Origin: Planctomycetota bacterium
Lineage (GTDB): Bacteria; Planctomycetota; UBA1135; GCA-002686595
NCBI GenBank assembly: GCA_002686265.1
Contig: NZBA01000024.1
Location: forward strand, 1 to 64,000
Length of the DNA stretch: 64,000 nucleotides
Direction: 5' to 3'
The position numbers and the translations under genes are program-made. Below, piece after piece: positions 8,283 to 17,800 of this stretch (the first letter of the stretch is position 1; the number at the start of each line of letters is the position of its first letter). The notes under the pieces were generated by a model, which did no database searches, had not been told where the DNA came from, and worked only from the letters and a program-made list of their open reading frames with translations.

Positions 8283-9629
8283 GTGACGTCGCGGGCCCAC
8301 GGCAAGAGCCTCCTGGTGCGCGGAGCGCGCACCTTCCCGCCCGGCCCCGAGGCGCGTGCGGTCGACGTGCGCGTGCGCGGCGGCCTCATCGAAGCCGTTG
8401 GCGAAGGGCTCGCCGCGGACGGGCTCGAGGTGCTCGAGGCCGAGGGGTTGACGCTCATCCCCGGGCTGATCGACGTGCACGTTCACTTTCGCGATCCGGG
8501 GCTCGAGCACAAGGAGGGCTGGGACTACGGCTCTCGCGGAGCTCTCTACGGGGGAGTGACGAGTGTCGTCGAGGTGCAGAACAACGCCCCCCTATCGACC
8601 TCTCGCGATGCACTCAGGGCGCGCATCGAGCACGTGCGCCGGAGCTCGCGGGTCGACTTCGCCTGTCTGGCGAACCTGCTTCCGGCCTCGGTTTGCGAAC
8701 TGGAGGCGATGGCACCCCTGACGCCGGCTTTCAAGTGCTTCCTGGGTGGTTCCACCGGCGTCGGCGGGCAGGCCGACCGCGAGACCCTCGCGAGCCTGTT
8801 CGCCGCGGCCGCGGCGGCGGGGCGCATGATCGTCGCCCACTGCGAGGACGAGGACTTGTTGCGGGAGGGCAAGCGGGCCCACCGGGGAGCGACCGCCGCC
8901 GAACACCACCTCGTGCGTTCGAGCGAGGCGGAAGTCGAATCGGTGCGTACCTCGATCGAGCTGTGCCGCGAGACCGGCGCCGAGCTGCACGTCTTCCACC
9001 TCTCAACGGGGGAGGGAGCGCGGCTGGTGGGGGAGGCCCGTGCCGAGGGCCTGCGCGTGAGCGCGAGCACGGCGCCGCACTATCTGCTCCTGGATGCCGA
9101 GCGCGTGGCCGAGCTGGGCAACCTGGGCAAGGTCAATCCCTCGATCAAGACCGCTGACGACGCCGCTGCCTTGGTGCGAGCCCTGCGCTCTGGAATCATC
9201 GACGCCATCGGCACCGACCACGCGCCCCATCCCTTGGAGGACAAGCTGCGCGACTACGCCCATGCGCCCTCGGGCATGCCGTCGGTCGACTTGCTCTGGC
9301 CCTTGACCTGGGAGCTCGCACGGCGCGGTCTGCTGGAACCCGAGGTCGCCCTGGCCGTGGTCACCGAGCGCGCCGCCGACACCCTCCACCTGCCCGGGAA
9401 GGGACGCCTCGAGCCTGGCTGCGATGGTGATCTGGTGCTCTTCGATCCCGAGGAGCGTTTCGTCGTGCGAGGGGCGGAGCTCCCCTCGCGCTCGCGCTGG
9501 TCGGCCTACGAGGGCTGGGAGCTGGCCAGCCCTCCGCGCGTCGTCGTGCGGCGCGGCGAGGTCTGCCTGCGCGACGGGCGACCGACGGTCTCCTCCGGTG
9601 GGCGCCCTCTGCGCCTGTCCTCGCTCTAA
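8283..9629 (+). CDS. pyrC: Dihydroorotase
   Basis: A 448-residue amidohydrolase that closes N-carbamoyl-aspartate to dihydroorotate in pyrimidine synthesis. Metal ligands and motifs of class I dihydroorotase are in order: HVHFRDPG (66-73), HKEGW (76-80), Lys151 in the FKCFLGGSTG block, HCED (His186), FHLSTGEG (His239), and GTDHAPH (Asp312). The usual MPNT segment after the first block reads EVQNNAP, a small departure that leaves room for a related cyclic-amide hydrolase. The start is GTG 8283, 9 bases after the phosphatase stop, so the genes are likely one operon. No other pyrimidine genes are nearby. Confidence 0.85.
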   Translation: MTSRAHGKSLLVRGARTFPPGPEARAVDVRVRGGLIEAVGEGLAADGLEVLEAEGLTLIPGLIDVHVHFRDPGLEHKEGWDYGSRGALYGGVTSVVEVQNNAPLSTSRDALRARIEHVRRSSRVDFACLANLLPASVCELEAMAPLTPAFKCFLGGSTGVGGQADRETLASLFAAAAAAGRMIVAHCEDEDLLREGKRAHRGATAAEHHLVRSSEAEVESVRTSIELCRETGAELHVFHLSTGEGARLVGEARAEGLRVSASTAPHYLLLDAERVAELGNLGKVNPSIKTADDAAALVRALRSGIIDAIGTDHAPHPLEDKLRDYAHAPSGMPSVDLLWPLTWELARRGLLEPEVALAVVTERAADTLHLPGKGRLEPGCDGDLVLFDPEERFVVRGAELPSRSRWSAYEGWELASPPRVVVRRGEVCLRDGRPTVSSGGRPLRLSSL

Positions 9630-9639
9630 TCGCGCGCGA

Positions 9640-10251
9640 TCAGCGCCAGAGCGCTTCGACGGCCTCGCGCATCTGTTCACAGGCCGCGGTCATGACCTCG
9701 TCTGAAGGAGCTGCGTCGCTGTCGAACTCCCAGTACACCGAGAGCACGTCGCGGCGCAAGGCGCTCGCCCGCGAGACGCGCCGCCGCAGGCTCTCGAGGA
9801 GGCCCTCGCCGGGGAGGGCGCCGGGATGCTGCAACCAGTGCACGAGGCGGATGCGCTGCTCGGATCGGCTGAGCTCGCTCGAGCGATAGAGCGCACCCGA
9901 CGCTGCCCGCAGCACGCGTTGCTCGCCCAGAGCCCAGCCGTCGGCTGCGAAGCACAGCTCGACCGGATGGGGGCGCCCGCTCCAGCGCCGGTCCTTCGGG
10001 TAGTAAGCGGCGAACATCACTCCCTGCGCGCCGTCCGGGGCGCGATAGGAGTGGAACAAGCGGCGCAGTGGAGGCTGGTCACCCAGGTTCTCGGGGGCGA
10101 CCGCGATCGTCTCGACGGGGGCGAAGGCCCCGAAGGAACGTCCGGCGAGGCGCTCGAGATTCGGCGGCACCGGGCGGCCGAAAAAGCCCAGCTCGGTGCC
10201 GTTGGCGAGCAGGCCGGCGAGGGCCAGGAGGCACCAGGCGAGGCGTTTCAC
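9640..10251 (-). CDS. EpsI-like exosortase-associated protein (DUF3485)
   Basis: A 203-residue secreted or membrane-anchored protein with an N-terminal signal (MKRLAWCLLALAGLLANG). The core GVMFAAYYPKDRRW followed by RPHPVELCFAADGW matches the EpsI/DUF3485 pattern in which a Tyr-rich strand is followed by HxPExCxxxxGW (here PHPVELCFAADGW). EpsI proteins occur next to, or fused to, exosortases and are thought to act in exopolysaccharide production or protein sorting at the cytoplasmic membrane. The GTG start overlaps the exosortase stop by 4 bases (GTGA), so the two are translationally coupled. Confidence 0.85.
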   Translation of the reverse strand: MKRLAWCLLALAGLLANGTELGFFGRPVPPNLERLAGRSFGAFAPVETIAVAPENLGDQPPLRRLFHSYRAPDGAQGVMFAAYYPKDRRWSGRPHPVELCFAADGWALGEQRVLRAASGALYRSSELSRSEQRIRLVHWLQHPGALPGEGLLESLRRRVSRASALRRDVLSVYWEFDSDAAPSDEVMTAACEQMREAVEALWR

Positions 10252-11210
10252 GGTCCAACCCTATTCTCCGCCGTGGTGAAGCGCGCCACCCCGGTGGCGA
10301 TCAGCCCCGAGGCTCCGATGACCAGGGCCTGGCCGAGGAGCTCGTGCGGCACCCCGTCCACGGCGCTCGGGCCGAATTGGTCGAGGATCACACCGGTCAA
10401 GGCGATGCGCAGGGAGTTGACCAGCAGGGAAGCGGGGACGGCGAGGACCACGAGGGCCGCGGCCGCGGACGGGCGCAGGTGGAAGAGACCGCCCAGGAAC
10501 ACCGAGAGCACCATCAAGGTGAGGGTCGTCCCCGACCCGGCGCAGGCCTCTGAAACCAGGAGCTCCCAGCCGCGGTAGTGAAGTGTCGAGCCGATCCAGC
10601 TGCACTCGGGATCGAGGGGGCGCAGGAACAAGAGCGCCGTGCGTCCCGAGGTGGCCGCCGCCCAGGGACGGGTATGATCGATCAACGGTTGGGGGAGGGG
10701 CACCATGAAGGCCAGCATCACCAGGGCCCAGGCGTAGCGGCCCAGCGCCGCCGCGCCGCCCCAGGTGGCGACCCAACCGACCGCCGCCATGGGAAGGCCG
10801 ACGAGGGTGAGGGTGAAGCGTCCGAGCAGGATGCCGCCCGTCAGGCAGGCCGCGGAGGCGGTGAGGGCGAAGGCCGCGGTCAGTCCGTTCTCCGTGCGGG
10901 ATTCTGCGTTCGAGCGTGCTAGGTCTCGGCCGGCGGAGCCGGCGGCTCGGGCGTTCCCGCGGGACACCTCGAGAGGAGAGCGGTCCGGTGGAGAGCCGGG
11001 TGCTCTCGTGGGGCCGTGCTCGCTCTCACTCCCGGAGCGGTGGTGGGCGTGGGCGAGGACCAGGGCCAGGCCCGGCACGAGCAGGACGTACCCCAGGCGC
11101 GGGTCGTTCCAGGCGTAGGGAGCCCACTCGGCCACGGCCGGCCAGAAGGCCGCGAGGACGAGCGCCGCCGTCAGGGCGCGCAGGGCACGAGAACGCGCGG
11201 GAGTGGGCAC
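10248..11210 (-). CDS. xrt: Exosortase (PEP-CTERM sorting transpeptidase)
   Basis: A polytopic membrane protein of about 320 residues with the three catalytic residues of exosortases in their usual order: Cys in VSEACAGSGTTLTL (Cys223), Arg in LVNSLRIALTG (Arg268) and His in GVPHELLGQALV (His289). Exosortases cleave PEP-CTERM tails at the membrane and pass proteins onward. The start is uncertain: GTG 11210, 25 bases after the stop of the PEP-CTERM gene, fits best, but the frame is open to a TTG at 11294 inside that gene. An unusually long hydrophilic loop (about residues 55-108) sits between early helices. The gene is followed by epsI with a 4-base overlap and preceded by a tiny candidate substrate. 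Confidence 0.9.
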   Translation of the reverse strand: MPTPARSRALRALTAALVLAAFWPAVAEWAPYAWNDPRLGYVLLVPGLALVLAHAHHRSGSESEHGPTRAPGSPPDRSPLEVSRGNARAAGSAGRDLARSNAESRTENGLTAAFALTASAACLTGGILLGRFTLTLVGLPMAAVGWVATWGGAAALGRYAWALVMLAFMVPLPQPLIDHTRPWAAATSGRTALLFLRPLDPECSWIGSTLHYRGWELLVSEACAGSGTTLTLMVLSVFLGGLFHLRPSAAAALVVLAVPASLLVNSLRIALTGVILDQFGPSAVDGVPHELLGQALVIGASGLIATGVARFTTAENRVGP

Positions 11211-11235
11211 GGGCCCGTCGTCGAGCTGCGCGGTC

Positions 11236-11451
11236 CTAACCCTGCTTCTGCTTGCGGCGGCGCGCCGCCAGGCCGAGGGCGGCACCGCCGGCAAGGGCTG
11301 CCACGGTCAGAGGCTCGGGGGAGTGGGTCGGGACCTTCGTCCCCGAACGCGAGGCGCTGTACTTCGTCTGCTGCAAGGGCCCTCCAAGGGTGGGCGTGCT
11401 GGTGCAGATGGCAAAGGCGAGGCCGGCGAGGATGGCGGGGAGGGCTTTCAT
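11236..11451 (-). CDS. Minimal 71-residue PEP-CTERM protein, candidate exosortase substrate
   Basis: Just 71 residues: a signal peptide (MKALPAILAGLAFAICTS), about 20 polar residues (about 24-44), then a complete sorting tail of SPEP (44-47), a hydrophobic segment (LTVAALAGGAALGLAA) and a basic end (RRRKQKQ). This is the tripartite PEP-CTERM signal recognised by exosortases. After signal and tail removal only some 20 residues would remain, so it is either a very small exported peptide or a dedicated helper substrate. It lies directly upstream of exosortase and epsI on the same strand. A promoter-like box is found 97 bases upstream. Confidence 0.85.
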   Translation of the reverse strand: MKALPAILAGLAFAICTSTPTLGGPLQQTKYSASRSGTKVPTHSPEPLTVAALAGGAALGLAARRRKQKQG

Positions 11452-11547
11452 GGTGATTGCGAGTCGGACGTCAGGGCGGTGGGCTGCGCTTGCGCGCGCG
11501 CAAGCTGCGCTGGAGCCTCTCGAGCAGAGCTGTTTTCGAACTGGGAA

Positions 11548-11555
11548 ATCCTACC
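11548..11555 (-). promoter_or_regulatory. -10-like box for PEP-CTERM/exosortase/epsI genes
   Basis: On the minus strand the box reads GGTAGGAT, matching GNTANNNT, 96 bases before the ATG at 11451. It is the only such box in the 212-base gap between this group and the BY-kinase-like gene. Confidence 0.3.
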
Positions 11556-11663
11556 AGATGCTGCGGGGATTTGCTACGCGCGCGCGCTCTTGCACCGGGG
11601 CCTGGGAAACCTGGGAAGCAGGGCCGGGGGAAACAGCCGAATCCCTCGCCGGGGGCCGCCCGC

Positions 11664-12347
11664 TCAAGACGTCAAACCGCTCCTCCCCTTCGCAGCGAAG
11701 AAACGGTCGGGGCGGAAACGATTGAGGATCGTGCCCAGGATCGGCCGGCCGGCGCCTTCCAGCATGCGGGTCGCCGCGGCGGCCTGGGCCCGGGAGGTAG
11801 AGCCGGCGCGCAACACGAGCACGGTCGCGTCGACGTGCTCCAGCATGCTCAGGGCCTCGGGGCAGAAGAGCGGCGGCGGGATGTCGGCGATGGCAAAGTC
11901 TCGCTGGGCGAGTCCTTCTCGGATGGCCTTGCGTACCTTCTCGCGCTCTATCACCCAGGTGCTGCTTCGCTGTTGTCCGGCGGTCAGCACGCGCAAGCCG
12001 GTCACGGCCGTTTCACGTACGGCTTCCTCCAGGGTTGCCTCGCCCGCCAGGACCGTCGTCAATCCGGGCGTCGGGCTCAGCCCGAGATAGCTCGCCATGG
12101 CGGGCGAACTCCAGTTGCCCTCCAAGAGCGTCACTTGCTCTCCGATGTCTCGCACCAGCGCCAGGGCAACGCAGGTCGCCAGGGTCGTCGTTCCGACCCC
12201 GTGCTCGCTGCCGACGAAGGCCAAGCGACGCAGGGCACCCTCGCGTCCCCCCCTGCTGAGGGCAGCCAGGACCTGGCCCACGTTCTCGCGCACCGGCCCG
12301 TATGCCGCGTCGATGGGCAGGGTGTCGTGCTCTGCTCGGTGCGCCAC
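11664..12347 (-). CDS. CpsD/BY-kinase-like ATPase with altered P-loop
   Basis: A 227-residue protein of the MinD-like fold used by bacterial tyrosine kinases that pair with Wzz/GumC proteins to control exopolysaccharide export. The P-loop reads FVGSEHGVGTTTLATC (44-59): the glycines are there but the invariant Lys is Thr53. The Walker A' position is LLEGNW (74-79) instead of the usual IDAD, while Walker B survives as IADIPPPLF (153-161). There is no tyrosine-rich tail. It may bind nucleotide weakly or act as a non-catalytic partner. The GTG at 12347 lies just after the GumC stop, with GGAGGGG upstream as ribosome binding site; the frame is open far upstream but that sequence is antisense to nothing coding and is a shadow of GumC. 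Confidence 0.8.
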   Translation of the reverse strand: MAHRAEHDTLPIDAAYGPVRENVGQVLAALSRGGREGALRRLAFVGSEHGVGTTTLATCVALALVRDIGEQVTLLEGNWSSPAMASYLGLSPTPGLTTVLAGEATLEEAVRETAVTGLRVLTAGQQRSSTWVIEREKVRKAIREGLAQRDFAIADIPPPLFCPEALSMLEHVDATVLVLRAGSTSRAQAAAATRMLEGAGRPILGTILNRFRPDRFFAAKGRSGLTS

Positions 12348-12349
12348 CC

Positions 12350-13996
12350 TCAGCCCCTCCCTTGGTTGCGCAGTTGCTTCCCCAGCCTGCGCCACTTGGG
12401 CTGCTCGCCGATCATCCCCAGGAGGGGATGCCCGGCGGTGGCGGCGACGTGGGAGGCATAGCGCACCCGCCAGTCGGTGACGTGGCGCAGCAGGAGGTAG
12501 CCGAGGGCGAGGGCCGCGCTGCCCACGATGCCCATCAGGTAGTACTTCGAGCGCGAGGGACCGTAGGGCTTCACTGGCATGGTGGCCTTCTGGATGACGA
12601 CCAGGTTGCTCATCTGCTCGTTGCGATCGATCAGGCCCATGATCGCCGCCTTGTCCAGGGCCGCGTGCAATTCGGCTACATGGGACTCCTTGCGCGTGAG
12701 GTCGTCCTGGAGGTCGAGGTGGCGCGGCTCGCAGGCGATGAATTGCGCCATGTGCCGCTCGTGCTCGTCGAGCAGCCACAGCTCGTGCGCCTGGGAGCCG
12801 ACGAGGCCCTGCTCCTCGCGACCGAGGTCCTGGATCTGCTCCGTGAGGGTCGCCCGGCGCTGGTTCGGGGCCAGTTGGGTGCGGGCCGGGCTGATCTCCA
12901 GGACCGTCGGCGTCCGCTCGAGGGTCAGCCGCGCGGCCTCGATCTGGGCCTCGAGATGAGCCGCCCGGGCCGTGTAGGCCGGGGAACCCTCGCGGAACTC
13001 GGTGCCCAGGCTGGCGAGTTGGCCACGCAGGTTCGACTCCTGGGTGTAGAGCGAGGTGAAGACCGGGTTGGTGATGACCTGGGCCGATACGGGCGTTTCG
13101 ATCTGCTCGGGCTCCGCTTCCAGCAGGGCCTGCAGGGCGGCGCGCTCGGAGGTGATCGCCGCCAGGCGCGTCCGCGCCTGTGACATCGAACTCTCCAGCG
13201 CCTGGATGTCGCTCAGCAGCCGCGCCTTCTGCGCCGTGGGGTCCACGTGCCCGCACTCCGCGATGTGCTCGTAGTGCTCACGCCGTACTCTCTCCGCCTC
13301 GGCCAGGGCGCGGTGGAGCTGGTCGGTGAAGAAGGTCTCCTGGGGAGCGATCGTGTACACCTCTCGGTGGCGCTTCTGGAACACGCGCAGGTACGCGTCC
13401 ACGACATCCCGCGCCAGGATCGGATCATCGGCGGTGAACAGGACCTCGATCGTCTTGCTGCGGGCCTTGTTCGAGATGCTCCCCCCTGCGGCGATCGCCG
13501 CGACAGCTTGCTGCAATGCCGCCTCGGGCTGCTGAAACGTCTCTGGGCCCTTGGCGCTGGCCCAACTGGTCAAGCGCCCGCGGATCGGCTCGAGAACAGC
13601 CAGCGGCCCTGGCAGGGGAGCGAGATCGCGCGTGGTGGTGCCGATGAAGCGCTCCCCTCCCAGCTCGAGGACCACCTGATGATAGAGGGCCGGGTTGCTC
13701 AAGAGCTGAACCTCGTCCTCGATGCCCGCTGCGTTGGCCCCGCCCGAGGAAGTCCCGGGGACGGGCGACTCAGGGGCTTGCTTCTCCTTGGCGCCGAACC
13801 GTACGAGGATCTTCCCCGAGGAGATGAACTGCGGCGGCAGGCTCGAGCCGTAGAGCAGGCCTCCCAGGGTCCCGACGACGAGCAAGCCGAAGACGGCGAA
13901 ACGGTGGCGATAGGTGCCGTGGATCAGCACCTCGCCCAGATCGAGGGAGGGCGGCTCGCCGCCCGAGGCGGGTGCGTGCTGAGGGGGCGGACTCAT
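12350..13996 (-). CDS. Wzz/GumC-like polysaccharide co-polymerase
   Basis: A 548-residue inner-membrane protein. The first transmembrane helix (about 33-52) precedes a Wzz-type periplasmic domain, long coiled-coil segments (about 210-420), and a second helix near the C terminus (YYLMGIVGSAALALGYLLL). Proteins of this plan set chain length and link the Wza pore to the cytoplasmic tyrosine kinase in Wzy-dependent export. The ATG at 13996 overlaps the stop of the upstream Wza-like gene (ATGA), and the BY-kinase-like gene follows after 2 bases, so the three form one operon in the order Wza, GumC, kinase. Confidence 0.9.
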   Translation of the reverse strand: MSPPPQHAPASGGEPPSLDLGEVLIHGTYRHRFAVFGLLVVGTLGGLLYGSSLPPQFISSGKILVRFGAKEKQAPESPVPGTSSGGANAAGIEDEVQLLSNPALYHQVVLELGGERFIGTTTRDLAPLPGPLAVLEPIRGRLTSWASAKGPETFQQPEAALQQAVAAIAAGGSISNKARSKTIEVLFTADDPILARDVVDAYLRVFQKRHREVYTIAPQETFFTDQLHRALAEAERVRREHYEHIAECGHVDPTAQKARLLSDIQALESSMSQARTRLAAITSERAALQALLEAEPEQIETPVSAQVITNPVFTSLYTQESNLRGQLASLGTEFREGSPAYTARAAHLEAQIEAARLTLERTPTVLEISPARTQLAPNQRRATLTEQIQDLGREEQGLVGSQAHELWLLDEHERHMAQFIACEPRHLDLQDDLTRKESHVAELHAALDKAAIMGLIDRNEQMSNLVVIQKATMPVKPYGPSRSKYYLMGIVGSAALALGYLLLRHVTDWRVRYASHVAATAGHPLLGMIGEQPKWRRLGKQLRNQGRG

Positions 13997-14727
13997 CTGC
14001 TTCCTGAGATGCCCGAGACACCTGGGAACAGGTTGGGGATCGGGATCATCTGGCGGATGTAGCGGTCCACCCAGATGTTGACCTTCGTCACGGGCGTGTC
14101 CGGGACGTAGATGACGTCGTACGGCTGGAGTAGGATCGGGTCCGGTGTGCCCCAGTGGTCGGTGCCCGCGTCGATCCGCCAGGCGATCCGCCGGCCGTCC
14201 TCGGGCATCCAGCGCATGAGCAGGGTGTTGTCCAGGCGCGCGGAGCTGGTCTTGTGTCCGCCGGCCAGCGCCAGGGCTTGGACCAGGGTCAAGCGTCCCG
14301 TGCCGAGCGCGACCTGGCCGGGGGAGTTCACTTCTCCCGTGACGATGACGGTGCGGTCGGCGGGAGTCGAGACGTTCACGGTCACCACCGGGCTCTGGAA
14401 GATCTCTGCGTAGCGCGCGGTCAGCTTCTCACGCAGCTGGGGGATGGAGAGCCCGACTGCCTCCAAATCGCCCACGGACCGAAACGAGGCCTGACCGTCG
14501 GGGCGGATCCTGACGTTGTGGTTCCAGTCGGAGCGTTGATCGAAGCTCACTTCCAGGGTGTCGCCCGGGGCGAGGGTCCCAAGCAGGGCTTGACTGCGGG
14601 TGGCGTTGATCTCCTCGGCGATGACCGGGATGGGCGGTCCGGGGGGCTGGCTCGCGCACCCGCCCCAGAGGGCGGCGGCAGACAGAGCGAGGGCTCGGGA
14701 GAGAGTCAGCAGTTGAGGGGAGCTCAT
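13993..14727 (-). CDS. Wza-like polysaccharide export lipoprotein
   Basis: From ATG 14727 the protein has 244 residues. A signal with lipobox-like LWGGC (cysteine about residue 24) is followed by a polysaccharide export domain (GDTLEVSFDQRSDWNHNVRI) and an SLBB-like domain (RTVIVTGEVNSPGQVALG). It would form the outer-membrane secretion pore for exopolysaccharide together with GumC. An earlier ATG at 14793 is in frame and lies 13 bases after a promoter-like box (14807-14814), so the mature start is not settled; the lipobox favours 14727. The stop overlaps the gumC start by 4 bases. Confidence 0.87.
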   Translation of the reverse strand: MSSPQLLTLSRALALSAAALWGGCASQPPGPPIPVIAEEINATRSQALLGTLAPGDTLEVSFDQRSDWNHNVRIRPDGQASFRSVGDLEAVGLSIPQLREKLTARYAEIFQSPVVTVNVSTPADRTVIVTGEVNSPGQVALGTGRLTLVQALALAGGHKTSSARLDNTLLMRWMPEDGRRIAWRIDAGTDHWGTPDPILLQPYDVIYVPDTPVTKVNIWVDRYIRQMIPIPNLFPGVSGISGSR

Positions 14728-14806
14728 CGGGGAGGGGAGGGAATGGCACCTGGGCTCTCCGCCGCCCGCGGCGGTGGAGAGCCAATCCGACATCGTATGC
14801 CCCGGA

Positions 14807-14814
14807 ATTGTATC
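14807..14814 (-). promoter_or_regulatory. -10-like box upstream of the export operon
   Basis: On the minus strand the box reads GATACAAT, fitting GNTANNNT. It lies in the 170-base gap after the PKS gene and would let the export operon be transcribed independently of the NRPS-PKS genes. Confidence 0.3.
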
Positions 14815-14897
14815 CCAGCGCGGGGGCAGAGGCCCCCTTCCCTCGGTCGAGTCGCGGTCGGGGCGCGCCCGCCGAGGACCCTGCGCCGCCCCGAGCT

Positions 14898-17800
14898 TCA
14901 CGATACCGGCCTTTCCCCGCACTCGCTCCCGGCGGCCGCGATGCATGCCTGCAGGCGTGCGGCGAGGGCACGCACGTTGGGCTCGAGCACCATGCTGTCG
15001 TGGTCACCGGGCACCTCGTGGACCTCGACCCGCGGGGCGTGGCGCCCCCAGCCGTTGTCGTGGTACACGAAGTCGCGACCGGCGGTCAGGTAGCGTCCCC
15101 GGCCCACGTCGTAGGCGTTATCGAGCCGAGGCCGAAAAAGGGTGATCGCTCCCTCGCAGGGGCGCAATTGGTAGCGCGTGAGCGCCAGCCGGAAAGCGGC
15201 CTCGACCCCGTCGTTGTTGAAGGCCAGCGGATCGGCGGGAGCGTGCGCGACTCCGTTGGAGCGTGCCCCACGCTGCGCGCGCTCCCACTCGATGCGATCA
15301 CTGATCCAGGAGGTGACGTATCCCGCTCCCTCGCGCCGCAGGCGCTGCAGGTGCAGCATCAGCTTGTCACTCAGGGTCAGGGGTTCGGCCTGAGGAAGGG
15401 GCGTGTCCAAGAGTGCCAGAAGCGCGACCTCCTGGCCGGCCTCCCGCAGTTGTCGCGCGATTTCGTAGGCGGTGATACCGCCGCCGGAGAAGCCGCCCAG
15501 GAGGTAGGGCCCCTCGGGCTGGACCGCGCGCATCTCGTCGATGTACACCCGCGCCATTTCCTCGAAGTCGTCGTGTGGCTCGTGGTCGCCGTAGACCCCG
15601 CGCGCCTGCAGTCCGTAGAACGCCCGCTCCTCGCCGATCAGGTAGGCGAGATGGCGTAGATTCAAGACGTTGCCGAACATCCCCGCCACCAAGAAGAACG
15701 GCGTCCCCTCGCCCGCCTCGCCCTCGTGCATGGGGATGAGGTGCGCGAAGCGGGTGCGCGGCTCGTCGGGCGCGCCGTCGGTTTTCCGGGCGCCGATGCG
15801 GGCGTGGACGTGCTCGGCGCAGGCCTCGATCGTCGGTGCCTCGAAGAGCAGGGAGATCGGGAACTCAGCGTCATAGGCCTTCTTGAGCCGCGCGAACAGG
15901 CGCACGGCGATCAGGGAGTGTCCGCCGAGGTCGAAGAAGCTGTCGCGCACGCCGACAGCGTCGACGCCCAACAACTCCTCCCAGAAACCCACCAGCGTGC
16001 GCTCGACCTCGTCGCGGGGTTCGACGTAGTCGCTCTCGAGGGCAGGCCTAGCGAAGCGCGTCTGCTCTTGGTCGCCTTTCCTCGCGAGGGAGTCGACTTG
16101 CTCGACGAGCGCGGGGAGTGCGATCGAGGAAACGACCACCTCCGAGGGCCGGGGCATCGCCAGGACGCGCTCGAGGGCGCGCACGCCCTCCTGGGCGAGG
16201 ATGCCCTGGGAGTGGTTCTCGCGCAGGATCCGCTCGGCCGGGGAGAGGGGCGCGCCGGCGGCCGAGGCCACCTCCTCGATCTCGAGATCCGCCGGGTTGG
16301 GCGGCGGCGAGTGGGCGAGGTCGGTGGATGCGTCGAGGCGCTTGAGCAGCAGGCCGCGCACCTCGACCAGGACTTCGCCGCCGAGAGTGCAGAGTGTGAC
16401 GTCGAAGCGCGCGAAGCCCTCGGGACCGGTCGCATCGGGACGGATGCGAACCCAGCTGCGGATCGTGCGCGCGAGCGGTGCGAAGAAGCTCAGGCGTTCG
16501 TAGGAGACGGGGACCCACAGGCTCTTCCCGTACTCGTACCCGTCGATCAGATCCATCGCGAAGCCGGTTGCGATGTCGAGCAGGGCCGGGTGGAGTGGGA
16601 GACTCTCGAGGTCAGCGCTGAACTCGGGGTGCAGCTCCAAGAGGCCGAGGGCTTCGCCACAGCCGTAGCTGGCCTGGTGCAGCACGCGCCAGCGCGGACC
16701 GAATGCGAGGTGCTCTTCCTGGGCGGTGCGGAGGCCAGTCTCGTCCACCGGGCTGCGGCTGGCCCGGCAGCGGTCGTCGATCTCCGAGAGGGGCACGGAG
16801 GGCGGCGGCTCCAGCTTCCCGAGGGCGCACTGCGCCTGAGCGTGCGTCTCCCAGCCCCGCCGGCCATCGCGGAGGACGCGTGAGCTCTGGACCTCGAACG
16901 TGTAGCCGCGCTCGTCGGGGATCAGTCGCACGCGCACGGCGCGCGTCTCGCCCTCGCCCACCTCCAGGGCGCGGAAGAAGAAGAGGTCGTGCAGTTCGAA
17001 GGGACCCCGCTCTCCGCACTCGGCCAGGGCGGCGCGGGCCAGCTCGATGTAAGCGGTTCCCGGCAGGAGCGCGTGACCGGTGGCCGTGCGGTGTTCGTCG
17101 AGCACCCAATGGGTGTCCGTCCGGTAGTCGGCGATGAGCACCGTGCGCCCGTGGTCGTCGTGGGCTCGGGCGTCGAGCAGGGGATGAGGCGTGCCGAGGG
17201 GGCCCGTCTCCTCGACGGCCCGCTCGGGTGGCGCGAGGGCGCGGGCGGCCATGCCGACGTCCTTCCAGATGCCCCAGTCGATCGCCACCGTGCGCGTGCC
17301 GCGCCGGTCCGCACGGCTGCGGGCGAAGGCGTTCAGGAAGGCGTTGGCGGCCACGTAGTCCACCTGGCCGACGGGGGCGATGACAGCGCTGGTGGAGGAG
17401 AACAGCACGAAGAAGTCGAGGCGCTCGCGGGCCAGGAGGCGATCGAGGACGAGGGTGCCGTGGATCTTGGGAGCGAAGACGCGCTCGACGTCTCTCTGGG
17501 ACTTGAGCGAGAGCAGTTGGTCGTCGACGACGCCGGCGAGGTGTAGGACGCCGTCGAGGCGCCCGAAGCGCCGGCGCACCTGGGCCAGGGCGCTGCGCAT
17601 GGCTTCCTGGTCGGTGACGTCGGCGGCCAGGGGCAGCACCTCGGCGCCGAGCTCCTCGATGGCCAGGATGCGTTGCAGGGTGCGCCCGACGGGATCGGTG
17701 GCGTGCCCCGCCCGGGCACGGGCGGCCCACTCCTCGCGCGGCGGCAGGCTCGAGCGGCCGAGCAGGGCCAGGCGCGCCTGCGAGGTGCGCGCGAGATGCT

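Noticed and set aside
5784-8510. 908-residue fusion of an upstream region with the STAS protein
   Set aside because: The N-terminal 600 residues are antisense to the phosphatase gene; the STAS protein starts at ATG 6608.
7337-9157. 606-codon plus-strand frame across phosphatase and pyrC
   Set aside because: Pro/Arg/Gly-rich shadow in another frame of two clearly coding genes; no domain.
11664-13256. BY-kinase-like gene starting far upstream inside gumC
   Set aside because: The upstream part is a low-complexity shadow of gumC; GTG 12347 with GGAGGGG is the likely start.
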